Position numbers and translations under genes: made by a program. From NCBI GenBank assembly GCA_035287045.1, contig DATECF010000256.1, positions 1 through 64,000 of the forward strand: a stretch of DNA of 64,000 nucleotides, in the 5' to 3' direction. Each line of letters begins with the position of its first letter. Position 1 is the stretch's first letter. A model generated the notes under the pieces. That model worked only from the letters and a program-made list of their open reading frames with translations. It made no database searches and had not been told where the DNA came from. This DNA comes from JACPAP01 sp035287045 (GTDB taxonomy: Bacteria > Gemmatimonadota > Gemmatimonadetes > Gemmatimonadales > GWC2-71-9). Below, in pieces: positions 25,258 through 34,078 of this stretch.

Positions 25258-26838
25258 TCAGGAGGCCACCATGATGGTCTCGCGCTGCAGCCCGTGCTTC
25301 TCCATCAGGCGGTACAGCGTGGTCCGATCCACCCCGGCGATGCGGGCGGCGCGGGACATGTTGCCGCCGGCCCGGTTCACCAGCCAGGTGAGGTAGCGGC
25401 GCTCGAAGGCGGCGATCAAGCGGTCTCGCGCGGCGTGAAACCCCTCGTCCACCGGATCGTTCTCGATCGCGATGGACTCCGTGGGGAAGCTGGGCGGCGT
25501 CGTGACATTGGCCGGCGTATCGAACGGGATGTCGGACGGTACGATGGTCACTCCCGGCTCCAGCAACACCACCGCATGCTCGATCACGTTCTCCAGCTCC
25601 CGGACGTTGCCGCGCCAGTGGTGGGCGGTGAGCGCGGCCAGGGCGTCGGGGCTGAAGGTGGGCAGCGCCGCAGTGGCGCCCCGGTGACGGGTCCAATACA
25701 CCTTCAGGAACTGATCGGCCAGGATGGGGATGTCATCCCTCCGCTCCCGCAGCGGGGGCACCTGGATCGGGACCACCCGCAACCGGTAGTACAGGTCCTC
25801 GCGCAGCACGCCCGAGGCCGTGGCCTCTTCCGGCTGCCGGTTGGTGGCCGCAACGAACCGCACGTTCACCACCGCGTCAACGTTCTCACTCCCCACGCGC
25901 CGGACCATGCCGTCCTGCACCACGCGCAGCAGCTTGGCCTGGAGGCTGGTCGGCATCTCGGCGATCTCGTCCAGGAACAGGGTGCCGCCGTTGGCCGCCT
26001 CGAGAAGGCCCTGTTTGTCCGCGATGGCCCCGGTGAACGCGCCCTTGCGGTGCCCGAACATCTCGGATTCGAGAAGCGTCTCCGGAAGGGCGGCGCAGTT
26101 GATGGCCACCAGCGGCCGGCTGTGCCGCCGGCTGTGGTAGTGGATGAACTGCGCGATCAGCTCTTTGCCCGTGCCGCTCTCCCCGGTGAGGAACACCGAA
26201 GCGTCCGTCGGCGCGACCTTGCGGGCCAGCTCAATCACCTTGCGGAACGCCGGTGACGACCCGAGCACCGTGACCCGGTCGCCGGCGCCGGGCCGGCGGT
26301 CCAGCTCGAGGTCCAATTCCCGCGTCTCGCGCCCTACGATGACGGTGTGCGCCGCCCGTCCGATCAGCACCTGCAGGTGGGTGGCGGAGAACGGCTTGGG
26401 CAGGTAGTCCCAGGCCCCGGCCCGCAGCGCGTCAATGCTCGACTGCACGCTGGGGTGCCCGGTCATCACGATGACGAGGGTCTCGGCGTTCCTCTCCAGC
26501 GCCGCCCGCAGCAGATCCATCCCGGGAACGCCCGACATGTAGAGATCCAGGAGCAGAATGTGGAAGTTCCGCTGCTTGAGGAGCTGCAGCGACTCTTCCC
26601 CATGGCGGGCCACGGTAACAGAGTACCCCTCGATCTCCAGGAACTTGGCACAGCTTTCCCGCAGCGTGCGATCGTCGTCGATCACCAGCACGCGGATGCT
26701 GGCCTTCGCGGCCGAGTCCACCGGCAGCAAACCGGAAACACCTGACCCGGGCTCCATCACGGGGGGCTCACCTTCCACTGGCGATGAATCGACTGGTGGT
26801 GCATCGACAACGCCCACTGAATGCTCGTCGTTGGCCAT
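25258..26838 (-). CDS. sigma-54-dependent response regulator (NtrC/PrsR type)
   Basis: A 526-residue activator. After a ~45-residue acidic, Pro-rich leader comes a receiver domain (VIDDD, phospho-acceptor Asp98 in LLLDLYMSG, MTGHPS). It is followed by an AAA+ domain with Walker A GESGTGKE, the sigma-54-contacting GAFTGA loop and Walker B GGTLFLDEIAEM, and a Fis-type HTH (SRAARIAGVDRTTLYRLMEKHGL). It hydrolyses ATP to open sigma-54 promoters. The adjacent EPS locus has at least eight such promoters, which makes it the obvious candidate activator, as PrsR is for PEP-CTERM/EPS genes. No partner histidine kinase lies in the window. Confidence 0.93.
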   Translation of the reverse strand: MANDEHSVGVVDAPPVDSSPVEGEPPVMEPGSGVSGLLPVDSAAKASIRVLVIDDDRTLRESCAKFLEIEGYSVTVARHGEESLQLLKQRNFHILLLDLYMSGVPGMDLLRAALERNAETLVIVMTGHPSVQSSIDALRAGAWDYLPKPFSATHLQVLIGRAAHTVIVGRETRELDLELDRRPGAGDRVTVLGSSPAFRKVIELARKVAPTDASVFLTGESGTGKELIAQFIHYHSRRHSRPLVAINCAALPETLLESEMFGHRKGAFTGAIADKQGLLEAANGGTLFLDEIAEMPTSLQAKLLRVVQDGMVRRVGSENVDAVVNVRFVAATNRQPEEATASGVLREDLYYRLRVVPIQVPPLRERRDDIPILADQFLKVYWTRHRGATAALPTFSPDALAALTAHHWRGNVRELENVIEHAVVLLEPGVTIVPSDIPFDTPANVTTPPSFPTESIAIENDPVDEGFHAARDRLIAAFERRYLTWLVNRAGGNMSRAARIAGVDRTTLYRLMEKHGLQRETIMVAS

Positions 26839-27149
26839 AGTTCACCCGGATGCGACCTGCGTGATGCGCGGTAAGGGTCATTGGGCATGACCGGATTCCT
26901 GACCCCGTTAACGCAGTAATCGAACCACCGACGCCAGAGCGCCGCCGCGGGCCGTATCGCCCTGCCGTTTCTGAAGATACGAAAGATACCAGGCTCCATG
27001 ACATCGGCCCCAAAAGGGGAGCAAGGCTCATCTGATGTGGCATCTCCACCACGAAACAGTGGCGTCGCTGCCACACAAGGATGTTGCGGCAAAACCACGG
27101 CAGCAGCAAGGGCCCTCCGGTCATCGTGGGGGACTCGGCCCAGCCTCCG
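26839..27149. other. 311-base intergenic region without a gene
   Basis: Lies between two minus-strand regulator genes. It contains CCAAAAGGGG and several short GC-rich inverted runs but no credible coding frame. A weak TGGTTC-N5-CTGCG on the minus strand near 26920 has sigma-54 spacing but poor boxes. Confidence 0.5.
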
Positions 27150-28043
27150 TCAAACCAGGTCGGGCCGGCGATGCTCGAACGGGCGGAACGGTTGGATCGG
27201 CGCCTGCTCCTTGCTGCCGGACGCCCGGTGAAGCGCTTCCAGGGCCGAGCGGATCAACGCCGTCGCCGACGTCGGGATTTCCCGCACGTTGGGCACGGCG
27301 TCGTATCCGACGCGCAGTTGCAGGGGCCGGATCGAGCTGGCCAGGCGCCGGGCCAACCCTACCGCACCCAACACGTCGGTCCGCGGCGCCAGAATGATGA
27401 ACTCGACGGGCGCCTGCCGCCCGGTCACGTCCGACCGGCGAACGCCGTGGAGCCCGTGCGCCACGTTCAACGCCACCGTATCGACGTCCCGCTGCACCGA
27501 CGCCTCGCCGCCGATTTCGGGCGCGACGGCCAGACACGCCAACGCGGCGTGGCGCCGGAACGCGTCGGCCACCAACTCCTCGCAGCGTCGCGAGAGGCCC
27601 GCGTCGTTGTACAGGCCGGTCGTGGGATCGATCAGCCCTGCTTCCCGTGCACGTTCCGCGGCGCGTTTAGCGGCCAGATAGTTCTCCACCCGCGCCACCA
27701 GCTCGTCCGGGTCCTGAGGACTCCGCACCACGTCCCACACACCCGCGCGAAGCAGCGCCAATCGCTGGTGCGCCTCAAGCTCGTGAGCCGTCGCCATCAC
27801 GATGGGGGTGACGGGGTCAACACCCAGGGCGCCCCGGATGGCGCGGCACAGCTCGAGGCCGGAGAGATCCGGCAGCTCGCGATCGATCAGCACGACGTCC
27901 GGCCGCTCCCGCAGGCAGTCATCGACGCTGGCGTGCCCGGCACGGTGTCGCACCACCGCGTAGCCCTGCCGCCCGAAGAATCGGTCCACGGTATCGGCCG
28001 ATACGTCGTCGGCCGTAACCAGGAGAAGACGAGGTTGATGCAC
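27150..28043 (-). CDS. Response regulator with degenerate GGDEF domain
   Basis: A 297-residue protein. The receiver domain (residues 1-120) has Asp54 in VLIDRELPDLSG as the likely phosphorylation site. It is followed by a GGDEF-like domain starting at DPTTGLYNDAGLSRRCEEL. The signature GG[DE]EF is replaced by GRQAPVEF, so diguanylate cyclase activity is unlikely; it may bind nucleotide or act as a scaffold. GTG 28043 with AAAGG upstream gives a clean receiver N-terminus. It lies just upstream of the sigma-54 regulator in the same direction, suggesting joint signalling to the EPS locus. Confidence 0.78.
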   Translation of the reverse strand: MHQPRLLLVTADDVSADTVDRFFGRQGYAVVRHRAGHASVDDCLRERPDVVLIDRELPDLSGLELCRAIRGALGVDPVTPIVMATAHELEAHQRLALLRAGVWDVVRSPQDPDELVARVENYLAAKRAAERAREAGLIDPTTGLYNDAGLSRRCEELVADAFRRHAALACLAVAPEIGGEASVQRDVDTVALNVAHGLHGVRRSDVTGRQAPVEFIILAPRTDVLGAVGLARRLASSIRPLQLRVGYDAVPNVREIPTSATALIRSALEALHRASGSKEQAPIQPFRPFEHRRPDLV

Positions 28044-28238
28044 GAGTGAGCCTTTGCAGGTCAGGCCCACGAGCCAACAGCAGGATTTGTGCCCTGTGAC
28101 GTCATGGGGCGTCGCGCGGCGCCGGCCCCTCAGGGCGTGCCACTGCGGTAGGTCGGCCACACCGACATCCCATTCGCACACGGTCACGGCGGCGGTGCGC
28201 GAGCCGCTGCAACCCTTCCCGCGCATGGGGCATCTAAC

Positions 28239-28263
28239 CCCTCAGAGAAGGACGATCTGAGGG
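28239..28263 (+). promoter_or_regulatory. Hairpin covering a ribosome binding site
   Basis: CCCTCAGA and TCTGAGGG pair perfectly across a 9-base loop. The 3' arm contains the GAGGG that would serve as ribosome binding site for ATG 28268, so translation of that small gene could depend on opening the stem. Confidence 0.4.
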
Positions 28264-28267
28264 CACC

Positions 28268-28567
28268 ATGACGGCCATTCCATTGCTGAAGAACGACGGC
28301 GGGTTCGCGGTGCGGGATCCGGTCAGGGCGATCACGGACCGCATCGAGCGGGCCCGCTCGCGGCTCAAGCTGGAGCGTGCCGCGCCGCCGGCCTACGCCG
28401 TGTTCGACGAGGGACACCTGGTTGGGGCGATTCACGCGCCCCACGGCACACCGGTCTTCGGCCCGGCGGCGCCGACGGTGCTGCTGCAACGGGCTGTGGC
28501 ACGCTTCACAGGTCGACCACGATCTTCCCCATCTGCTCCCCCCGCTCCAGCCGCTCCATCGCCTTGA
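28268..28567 (+). CDS. Hypothetical 99-residue protein
   Basis: A short frame with GAGGG 5 bases upstream. The first ~85 residues look like a real amphipathic protein (DPVRAITDRIERARSRLKLE, YAVFDEGHLVGAIHAPHG). The last ~15 residues are a Ser/Pro/Ala run that overlaps the 3' end of the convergent dehydrogenase gene by 62 bases. No family is recognised. It may be a genuine small regulator or a chance frame. Confidence 0.4.
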   Translation: MTAIPLLKNDGGFAVRDPVRAITDRIERARSRLKLERAAPPAYAVFDEGHLVGAIHAPHGTPVFGPAAPTVLLQRAVARFTGRPRSSPSAPPAPAAPSP

Positions 28568-29555
28568 TCCCGTCCGCCAGCGCGTAGGCGGCGTCCACGG
28601 TCGGCCGGAGGTATCCCTGCCCCAGCAGGCGCACGATCTCGCGGTACTCGGCGAGGTTGCCCATGGTGGAGCCCATGATGGTGTGCTGGTGCCAGAACAG
28701 GCGCCGGACATCGGTGACCACCTTGGGACCCGACGTGGCGCCGCAGCTCACCAGCCGTCCCCGCCGGGCCAGCGCCCGCAGGGACTGCTCCCAGGTCGCC
28801 TCGCCCACGTTCTCCAGCACCACGTCCACGCCGCGTCTGTCCGTCAGGCCCCGCACTTCCTTGGCCACGTCCACCCGCGCGTGATTGAGCGTCACGTCCG
28901 CGCCAAGGGCACGGGCCGCCTCGAGCTTGGTATCGCTGGACGAGGTCGCAATGACGAACGCTCCTATCAGCTTGGCGATCTTGAGCGCCGCGCCGGACAC
29001 CCCACCACCCACGCCCCAGATCAGCACCGCCTCGCCGGGCCGAAGCGCGGCCCGCGTCACCAGCATTCGCCAGGCCGTGAGCGTTACCAGCGGGTACGCC
29101 GCCGCCTCGCGCCAGGTGATCGGGGGATGCGGCGCCGGCGGATCGGGGATGCGCAGCAGGTTCTGCTCCGGCACCACCAGGTATTCCGCGAGCGTGCCCG
29201 GGAGGTGCTCGCCCAGCAGGCGGTACTCCGGGCACAGGGAATGCTCGCCGGCGTCGCAGGTCTCACAGCGGTAGCAGGCAACGCCGGGATTGATCATGAC
29301 CTTGTCACCCGGGCGCACGCCGGTGACGTCGGCCCCCACCGCCTCTACGTTCCCCGCCCCGTCGCCGCCCAGGATGTGGGGGAATTCGAGCGAGAGGCCC
29401 GGCAAGCCCCGCATGGTCCAGAGATCGAGGTGGTTCAGCGCCGCCGCGCGCAGGCGGATGAGCACCTGTCGGGCGCCGGTGATCGTGGGGGCCGGGACGT
29501 CGGCGATCCCGAGCTGGGTCAGATCGCCGTGCCCGCGCAAGACCAGCGCCTTCAT
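28506..29555 (-). CDS. Zinc-type medium-chain alcohol dehydrogenase / quinone reductase family
   Basis: A 349-residue MDR protein. The catalytic-domain mark GGDGAGNVEAVGADV and the structural zinc loop CYRCETCDAGEHSLC (four Cys, near residues 94-108) are present. The NAD(P)-binding Rossmann motif is WGVGGGVSG near residue 178. MDR proteins with this zinc lobe oxidise or reduce alcohols, aldehydes or enones; the substrate is not clear. Monocistronic on the minus strand, just downstream of the Ig-like/TolB protein gene (24 bases), with which it may be co-transcribed. Confidence 0.85.
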   Translation of the reverse strand: MKALVLRGHGDLTQLGIADVPAPTITGARQVLIRLRAAALNHLDLWTMRGLPGLSLEFPHILGGDGAGNVEAVGADVTGVRPGDKVMINPGVACYRCETCDAGEHSLCPEYRLLGEHLPGTLAEYLVVPEQNLLRIPDPPAPHPPITWREAAAYPLVTLTAWRMLVTRAALRPGEAVLIWGVGGGVSGAALKIAKLIGAFVIATSSSDTKLEAARALGADVTLNHARVDVAKEVRGLTDRRGVDVVLENVGEATWEQSLRALARRGRLVSCGATSGPKVVTDVRRLFWHQHTIMGSTMGNLAEYREIVRLLGQGYLRPTVDAAYALADGIKAMERLERGEQMGKIVVDL

Positions 29556-29580
29556 AGGGCTCGAGGGTCCCGCGACGGGG

Positions 29581-31842
29581 TTACTTGCGGAACGCCGGCG
29601 AGGTCAGCCGGTCTTGCGAACTCGCGGGCCGGACCTCCGTTGGGACGGCGCCCGCCGTGTTCAGCGGCATCAAGTACAGTTTCTGCGAGACGTTCCCGCC
29701 GCGCTCGAACTGGGTCACAACCATGGCCATCAGGTCACCGGTCCGGGAAACGTCGAAGTCGCTGATCGCCAGCCCCTGAGGCGAGATCTGCGTGGTCTCA
29801 CCGGTCGACACGTTGGCCCGCATGACCCGGCTGGTGAGCGTGCGGCCAGGCTCCTGCAGCAGGTACACGAGTTGGCCGTCCAGCATCCACACGGGGTTGG
29901 TCTCGGGAGCGGGGGCACGGGTGAACTGGCGTTGATTGGCGCCGGCCATCCCCATCAGGTAGATGTTGTAGTTGTTGCCGTCCCGATCCGTGGTGAACGC
30001 CACCGTCCCGCCGTCGGGCGAGACCGCGGGCTGGAAGTCGCTGTGCGTCCCCTGGGTCAGTTGTCGCGGGCTCGAGCCGTCGGCGTTCATGATCCAGATG
30101 TGGAACGTGCCGGTGGTGCCCTCGACGGCGTTGGAGGCGTAGACGATCTTGGTCCCATCCGGCGTCCAGGCCGGCGAGCCCTCCGCCGCGGTGGTGTTGG
30201 TGAGGCGGCGCGGGTTCGAGCCGTCCGCGTTCATGACGTAGAGCTCGGGGTTGCCGTCGCGATCGGTCACGTAGGCGATCCGTGATCCGTCCGGCGACGG
30301 AGCCGGGTCCAACTGCGCGGCGACCGTGTCCTGCGCGAGCGGGATCAATCGGTCCGGGGACGCCCGGTCAAAGGCGTGCAGCGTAGGGACATTGCCCCGC
30401 CGAGTCGAGGTCACCACGATCTCGGCCTGCACGTACACGTCCACGGTGTCCGCCTTGCCCCACGCCGTGGTCCCGACGACCCGCGCGTGGCCCGGCGCAC
30501 CTCCCAACAAGTTGCCCTGATTGTCCACCGTGGCGACGCTGGGATTGAGCGAGGTGAACTGCACGCCGGTCGCGGGACCGAGCGTCTCGCCGCGGTCGTT
30601 GATGAACGAGGCTCTCACGGCCTTGCGTTCGCCGGGGACCAACCCCAGCTGGCCGGGCGCGAGCCCCAGACCCCCGGCGACGACTTCCACCGTCCAGGCG
30701 CCTTCGAGGCCTCTGCCGGGCCCTTGCACCGTGAGCCGCGTGCGCCCGATTCTCTTGCCGCGCACCGTCCGGGCGCCAGCGTCGTAGGCGGCCACCGTGG
30801 TGTCCGCCACCCGCCAGGTGAACGGCGCCTCGGGGATCCTGGAGCCGTCCGCGGCGTACGCCTCGGCGCTTACCGCGACCGAGCCACTCACCGGGACCGT
30901 GAGCATACCCTGGCCGGGGTTCACGCCCATCGACTCAACCGCTCGATGCACGACCACCGGGAGGCGGGCCGTCTGCCCGAACCCGCTGGCGATGATCTCC
31001 GCTTGCCCGGCATTCACCCCGACGGCAACGCCCAGGGGCGTCACGCTCGCAACGCCCGGGTTGGTCGAGGTCCAGGTCAGCGACCTGGTGGCCACACGGC
31101 GGTTCCCCTGGTTGGGAACCACGACCGGGACGGTGTCCTGCGCGCCCGGCGCCAGGGACAACGCGTCCACTCCAAAGGCAAAGGGGGCAGTGGCCACCAG
31201 CACCGTGGCGCGCGCCACCAGGCCGGCAGCGTTGCGCGCTTCGACCACGCCTTGCCCGGTGGAAATGCCCACGACCGTGCCATCTACGCCGATGCTGGCC
31301 ACCGTTTCGCTCAGCGAGCGCCAGGTGACCGGCATGGGCGCCGCCTGCGAGCCATCCGCCTGGAGGAACGTGAGACCCAGCCGGGCGTCTTCGGAGGGAA
31401 GCAGGTAGACAGCATTCGGCTCCACGCGCATCGCGACGGCCGTACTGGCGGCGGCCGGCGTGCCCGGCTGCGGCGGCCCCGGAGCCACTCCGCCGGCACC
31501 GGCCACCTGCACCTGCACCGCGCCCTTGCGCCCGCCCGCCTCGGCCTCGATGAGGGCGATGCCGGGAGCCAGGCCGACGATGGTGGCCACACCCGGTTGC
31601 CGGGCGTCCGGGTCAACCCGGGCGACGGCGAGGTTGGTGCTCGACCAGGTGATGCGGACGGAAGGCAGCACATTACTGCGTGCGTCATACGCCGTGGCTA
31701 CCACCCCCTGACGCTGCCCCACCTGGAGCGTGACGTTCGGGGGGAGGACTTCAAGCTCAGCAACCGCCTGCGCCCACGCGCCGCAGACCGCCGCCAGGCT
31801 GAGGGCAAGACCCAAGATTCCCACTCGGTGGAGGGTGTCCAT
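29581..31842 (-). CDS. Exported BIG2 Ig-like and TolB-type beta-propeller protein
   Basis: A 753-residue protein with a signal peptide (LGLALSLAAVCGAWAQA). Several bacterial Ig-like (BIG2) domains follow, each with a VTWxSxNxxVAxVD-type core, over about residues 25-480. A C-terminal WD40/TolB-like propeller carries repeats such as PSPDGSRIAYVTDRDGNPE, NADGSNPRRLT and SPDGGTVAFTTDRDG. It is probably periplasmic or surface-bound and binds a polymer or partner protein. ATG 31842 precedes a normal signal peptide; an open frame continues upstream without homology. It is divergent from the histone-like gene. Confidence 0.82.
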   Translation of the reverse strand: MDTLHRVGILGLALSLAAVCGAWAQAVAELEVLPPNVTLQVGQRQGVVATAYDARSNVLPSVRITWSSTNLAVARVDPDARQPGVATIVGLAPGIALIEAEAGGRKGAVQVQVAGAGGVAPGPPQPGTPAAASTAVAMRVEPNAVYLLPSEDARLGLTFLQADGSQAAPMPVTWRSLSETVASIGVDGTVVGISTGQGVVEARNAAGLVARATVLVATAPFAFGVDALSLAPGAQDTVPVVVPNQGNRRVATRSLTWTSTNPGVASVTPLGVAVGVNAGQAEIIASGFGQTARLPVVVHRAVESMGVNPGQGMLTVPVSGSVAVSAEAYAADGSRIPEAPFTWRVADTTVAAYDAGARTVRGKRIGRTRLTVQGPGRGLEGAWTVEVVAGGLGLAPGQLGLVPGERKAVRASFINDRGETLGPATGVQFTSLNPSVATVDNQGNLLGGAPGHARVVGTTAWGKADTVDVYVQAEIVVTSTRRGNVPTLHAFDRASPDRLIPLAQDTVAAQLDPAPSPDGSRIAYVTDRDGNPELYVMNADGSNPRRLTNTTAAEGSPAWTPDGTKIVYASNAVEGTTGTFHIWIMNADGSSPRQLTQGTHSDFQPAVSPDGGTVAFTTDRDGNNYNIYLMGMAGANQRQFTRAPAPETNPVWMLDGQLVYLLQEPGRTLTSRVMRANVSTGETTQISPQGLAISDFDVSRTGDLMAMVVTQFERGGNVSQKLYLMPLNTAGAVPTEVRPASSQDRLTSPAFRK

Positions 31843-32090
31843 CGCGTGCCAATCCCTATCCCGCTGAGGGGCCGTAACTCTAGACCGGACCGATAGATAA
31901 GCGATGCTAGGATACAGGCTCCGCCACCGCGGTGTCAAGCCGATGGGCATCCGGGGCGGCGCCGTGCGGATGGCGGACTCGGGGCGGGCGGCTGCATTCC
32001 CCGTCCGCGGCTCTTGCGCACTGCTTGCACGCAGATAGCATCTATATGCCAGACTCCGAACCACTGGTCACTGACCGGAGGGATAACGAC
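31843..32090. other. Divergent intergenic region
   Basis: This 248-base gap separates the divergent Ig-like/TolB and histone-like genes. An A+T-rich patch near 31890-31915 contains TTATCT/TATCCT-like -10 sequences on the minus strand, but no -35 is clear. The 3' end holds GGAGGGAT, the ribosome binding site of the histone-like gene. Confidence 0.4.
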
Positions 32091-32414
32091 ATGAGCCTCA
32101 CTATTGATCTCAGCGGCGGACCCGGCATGTGGGATCCGATGCCCCTGACGCCGCCGGTGAGACCGCCGGAGCCATCGCCGGCTCCAATCTGGTCGACGCC
32201 CGCGCCGACACCTCCGGCCATGCCGGAGCCAACGAGACCCGCGGCTGCCCCTCGGAAGCCGGCGAAAAGGAAGCCGGCCAAGAAGAAGGCGGCCAAGAAG
32301 GCCAAGAAGAAGGCTCCCAAGAAGGCCAAGAAGAAGGCGGCGAAGAAGGCCAAAAAGGCCAAGAAGCGGCCCGCCAAGCGCGCGAAGAAGGGTGCGCGGC
32401 GTAAACGACGCTGA
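32091..32414 (+). CDS. Histone H1-like Lys/Ala/Pro-rich basic protein
   Basis: A 107-residue protein in two parts. The first ~50 residues are a Pro-rich, acidic to neutral region (MSLTIDLSGGPGMWDP...). The remainder is almost entirely Lys, Ala, Pro and Arg, built from KKAKKKAPK-like units, as in eukaryotic-H1-like bacterial proteins (AlgP/HC1 type). It would bind DNA or RNA non-specifically and may help compact the nucleoid. GGAGGGAT lies 6 bases before the ATG. The low-complexity tail is encoded by a nearly uniform AAG/GCC repeat, prone to length change. Confidence 0.75.
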   Translation: MSLTIDLSGGPGMWDPMPLTPPVRPPEPSPAPIWSTPAPTPPAMPEPTRPAAAPRKPAKRKPAKKKAAKKAKKKAPKKAKKKAAKKAKKAKKRPAKRAKKGARRKRR

Positions 32415-32434
32415 GTTTCACCCGTGAGTCTGAC

Positions 32435-33853
32435 GTGAGGCGATGGGGGAAGGGTACGCGCGACGCGGTGCCCTTCCTCTTTGTCGTTGGGGCCCGCCCC
32501 CTCCGCGGGCTGCTGGCTGTGGCGTGGTGGTTCCTGCTGGCAGCCTGCAATCCCGGCAAGGGTAAAACGGTCTACCTGGGCGGCACCCTCTGGGACGGCA
32601 CCGGTGCGCCGCCGGTGCTGGACGCGGTCATCATCGTCACCTCGACCGGGCACATCGAGCGCGCCGGTGCTCCCGACGCGGTCAAGGTCCCTCGAGGTGC
32701 TACCCGGGTCCGCGTAGATGGCAAATGGCTCATCCCGGGCCTGATAGACGCCCACACGCATGCAGAGCGGTGGACCCTGCCCCGTTTCCTGGCCTACGGG
32801 GTCACGGCGGTGCGCGATGTGGGAGGGCAACAGGACAGCATCGTGGCGCTGCGCGACGCCACCTCGCTGGGCGCGGTCCTCGGACCCAGGCTCTACATCT
32901 CAGGCGCCATGATCGACGGCACCCCGGCCACCTGGCGCACTGCGACGGCCGCAGCCAGCGACGATGACGCCCGGCGGGCGGTGGACGCGCGCGCGCTGCT
33001 CGACGCCACCCAGGCCAAGGTGTACGCCAAAGTCGACTCCGCGCGGCTCGCCGCGATTATGGACGAGGCCACCACCCTGTCGTTGCCCGTCACGGGACAC
33101 CTGGGGAAGGTGGACGCCGTCCGAGCCGCCCAAATGGGCATCCGGGCGATCGAGCACCTGAGCGGCGTGGTGGAGGCCACCGTCGCCGACCCCACGCCCT
33201 ACTTCGAGGCACACGACGATTTTTTCCGCGGCTGGAACCTAGCGGAGCGCGGGTGGGCGACCCTGGACTCGGCGGCGCTCTGGCGTACGGCCGAAGGACT
33301 CCGGCAGGCGGGCGTAACGATCGTCCCCACGCTGGCCTTGCACGAGGTGTGGGCGCGCCTGGAGGACAGCACCTACCTCGTGACGCTCGACCTCACGGGC
33401 GTCCCTCGCTCGGTCGAGGAGGCGTGGGATGTGGAGGATCTCATCGCCCGCGCGCGACTCGGGTTTGACGATTACCTCGCGTTCCGCCGGTCCCGGCCGG
33501 TGCAAGACCGGTTCGTCCGCACGTACCACCAGCTGGGTGGCCTGGTGGCCGCCGGCAGTGACGCGCCCAATCAACTGCTGCCCCCCGGAGCCTCCCTCCA
33601 CGAGGAGTTGAGACTCCTGGTTGGCGCGGGCCTGTCCGCTCGCGACGCGCTGCTCGCAGCCACGCGGAACGCGGCGCGGCTGCTGGGCGTGGACTCGATT
33701 GGGGTGGTGCGGGACAGTGCGGTGGCGGACTTCGTGATCCTCGGCGCCAGCCCGCTGGACGATATCAAGAACCTGCGAAACATCGAGGCGGTGGTGGCGC
33801 GCGGCGTGTACCGGACACCGGCGGAGTTGCGCGCCCTGTGGCGGGCGAGGTAG
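32435..33853 (+). CDS. Exported amidohydrolase-family protein (lipoprotein)
   Basis: A 472-residue amidohydrolase. Its N-terminus is hydrophobic and ends in LLAACNPGKG, a lipobox-like sequence, so it is probably lipid-anchored. Metal-site motifs are IPGLIDAHTHAE near residue 105, a Lys in KVYAKVD, TGHLGK, IEHLSG and AGSDAPN near residue 375. The set matches imidazolonepropionase/prolidase-type periplasmic amidohydrolases. Substrate unknown; dipeptides or cyclic amides are typical. GTG 32435 is used; GTG 32468 is an alternative. Ends before a strong hairpin at 33863. Confidence 0.85.
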   Translation: MRRWGKGTRDAVPFLFVVGARPLRGLLAVAWWFLLAACNPGKGKTVYLGGTLWDGTGAPPVLDAVIIVTSTGHIERAGAPDAVKVPRGATRVRVDGKWLIPGLIDAHTHAERWTLPRFLAYGVTAVRDVGGQQDSIVALRDATSLGAVLGPRLYISGAMIDGTPATWRTATAAASDDDARRAVDARALLDATQAKVYAKVDSARLAAIMDEATTLSLPVTGHLGKVDAVRAAQMGIRAIEHLSGVVEATVADPTPYFEAHDDFFRGWNLAERGWATLDSAALWRTAEGLRQAGVTIVPTLALHEVWARLEDSTYLVTLDLTGVPRSVEEAWDVEDLIARARLGFDDYLAFRRSRPVQDRFVRTYHQLGGLVAAGSDAPNQLLPPGASLHEELRLLVGAGLSARDALLAATRNAARLLGVDSIGVVRDSAVADFVILGASPLDDIKNLRNIEAVVARGVYRTPAELRALWRAR

Positions 33854-33862
33854 GAAAGCAGA

Positions 33863-33886
33863 AGCCCGAGGGCACGCCCTCGGGCT
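33863..33886. terminator. 11-bp perfect hairpin
   Basis: AGCCCGAGGGC and GCCCTCGGGCT pair with a 2-base loop (in practice 10 bp with 4), directly after the amidohydrolase stop. It can also serve the tRNA transcript arriving from the other strand. Confidence 0.6.
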
Positions 33887-33958
33887 GGTTCTGCTCCGCT
33901 CCGCTATGCTGGTCCGGAAGCTAACACCGGTCCCACCCGGCGTCGCGGACATCGATCA

Positions 33959-34031
33959 CTGGGGCGGGTGGAGTCGAACCACCAACCTCCCGGTTAACAG
34001 CCGGGCGCTCTGCCGATTGAGCTACACCCCA
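33959..34031 (-). tRNA. tRNA-Asn (anticodon GTT)
   Basis: On the minus strand the cloverleaf folds completely. The acceptor stem TGGGGTG pairs with CGCCCCA, with discriminator G. The D arm is AGCTC...GAGC, the anticodon stem CCCGG/CCGGG encloses a loop with GTT, and the T arm is GGTGG-TTCGACT-CCACC. The CCA end is not encoded. Confidence 0.95.
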
Positions 34032-34078
34032 ATACCTCCCACCCCCGCACCACCCGACGAGCGAGGGCGATGAAAACC

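Noticed and set aside
26905..26925. Autoregulatory sigma-54 promoter before the response regulator
   Set aside because: TGGTTC-N5-CTGCG has the spacing but poor -24 and -12 boxes.
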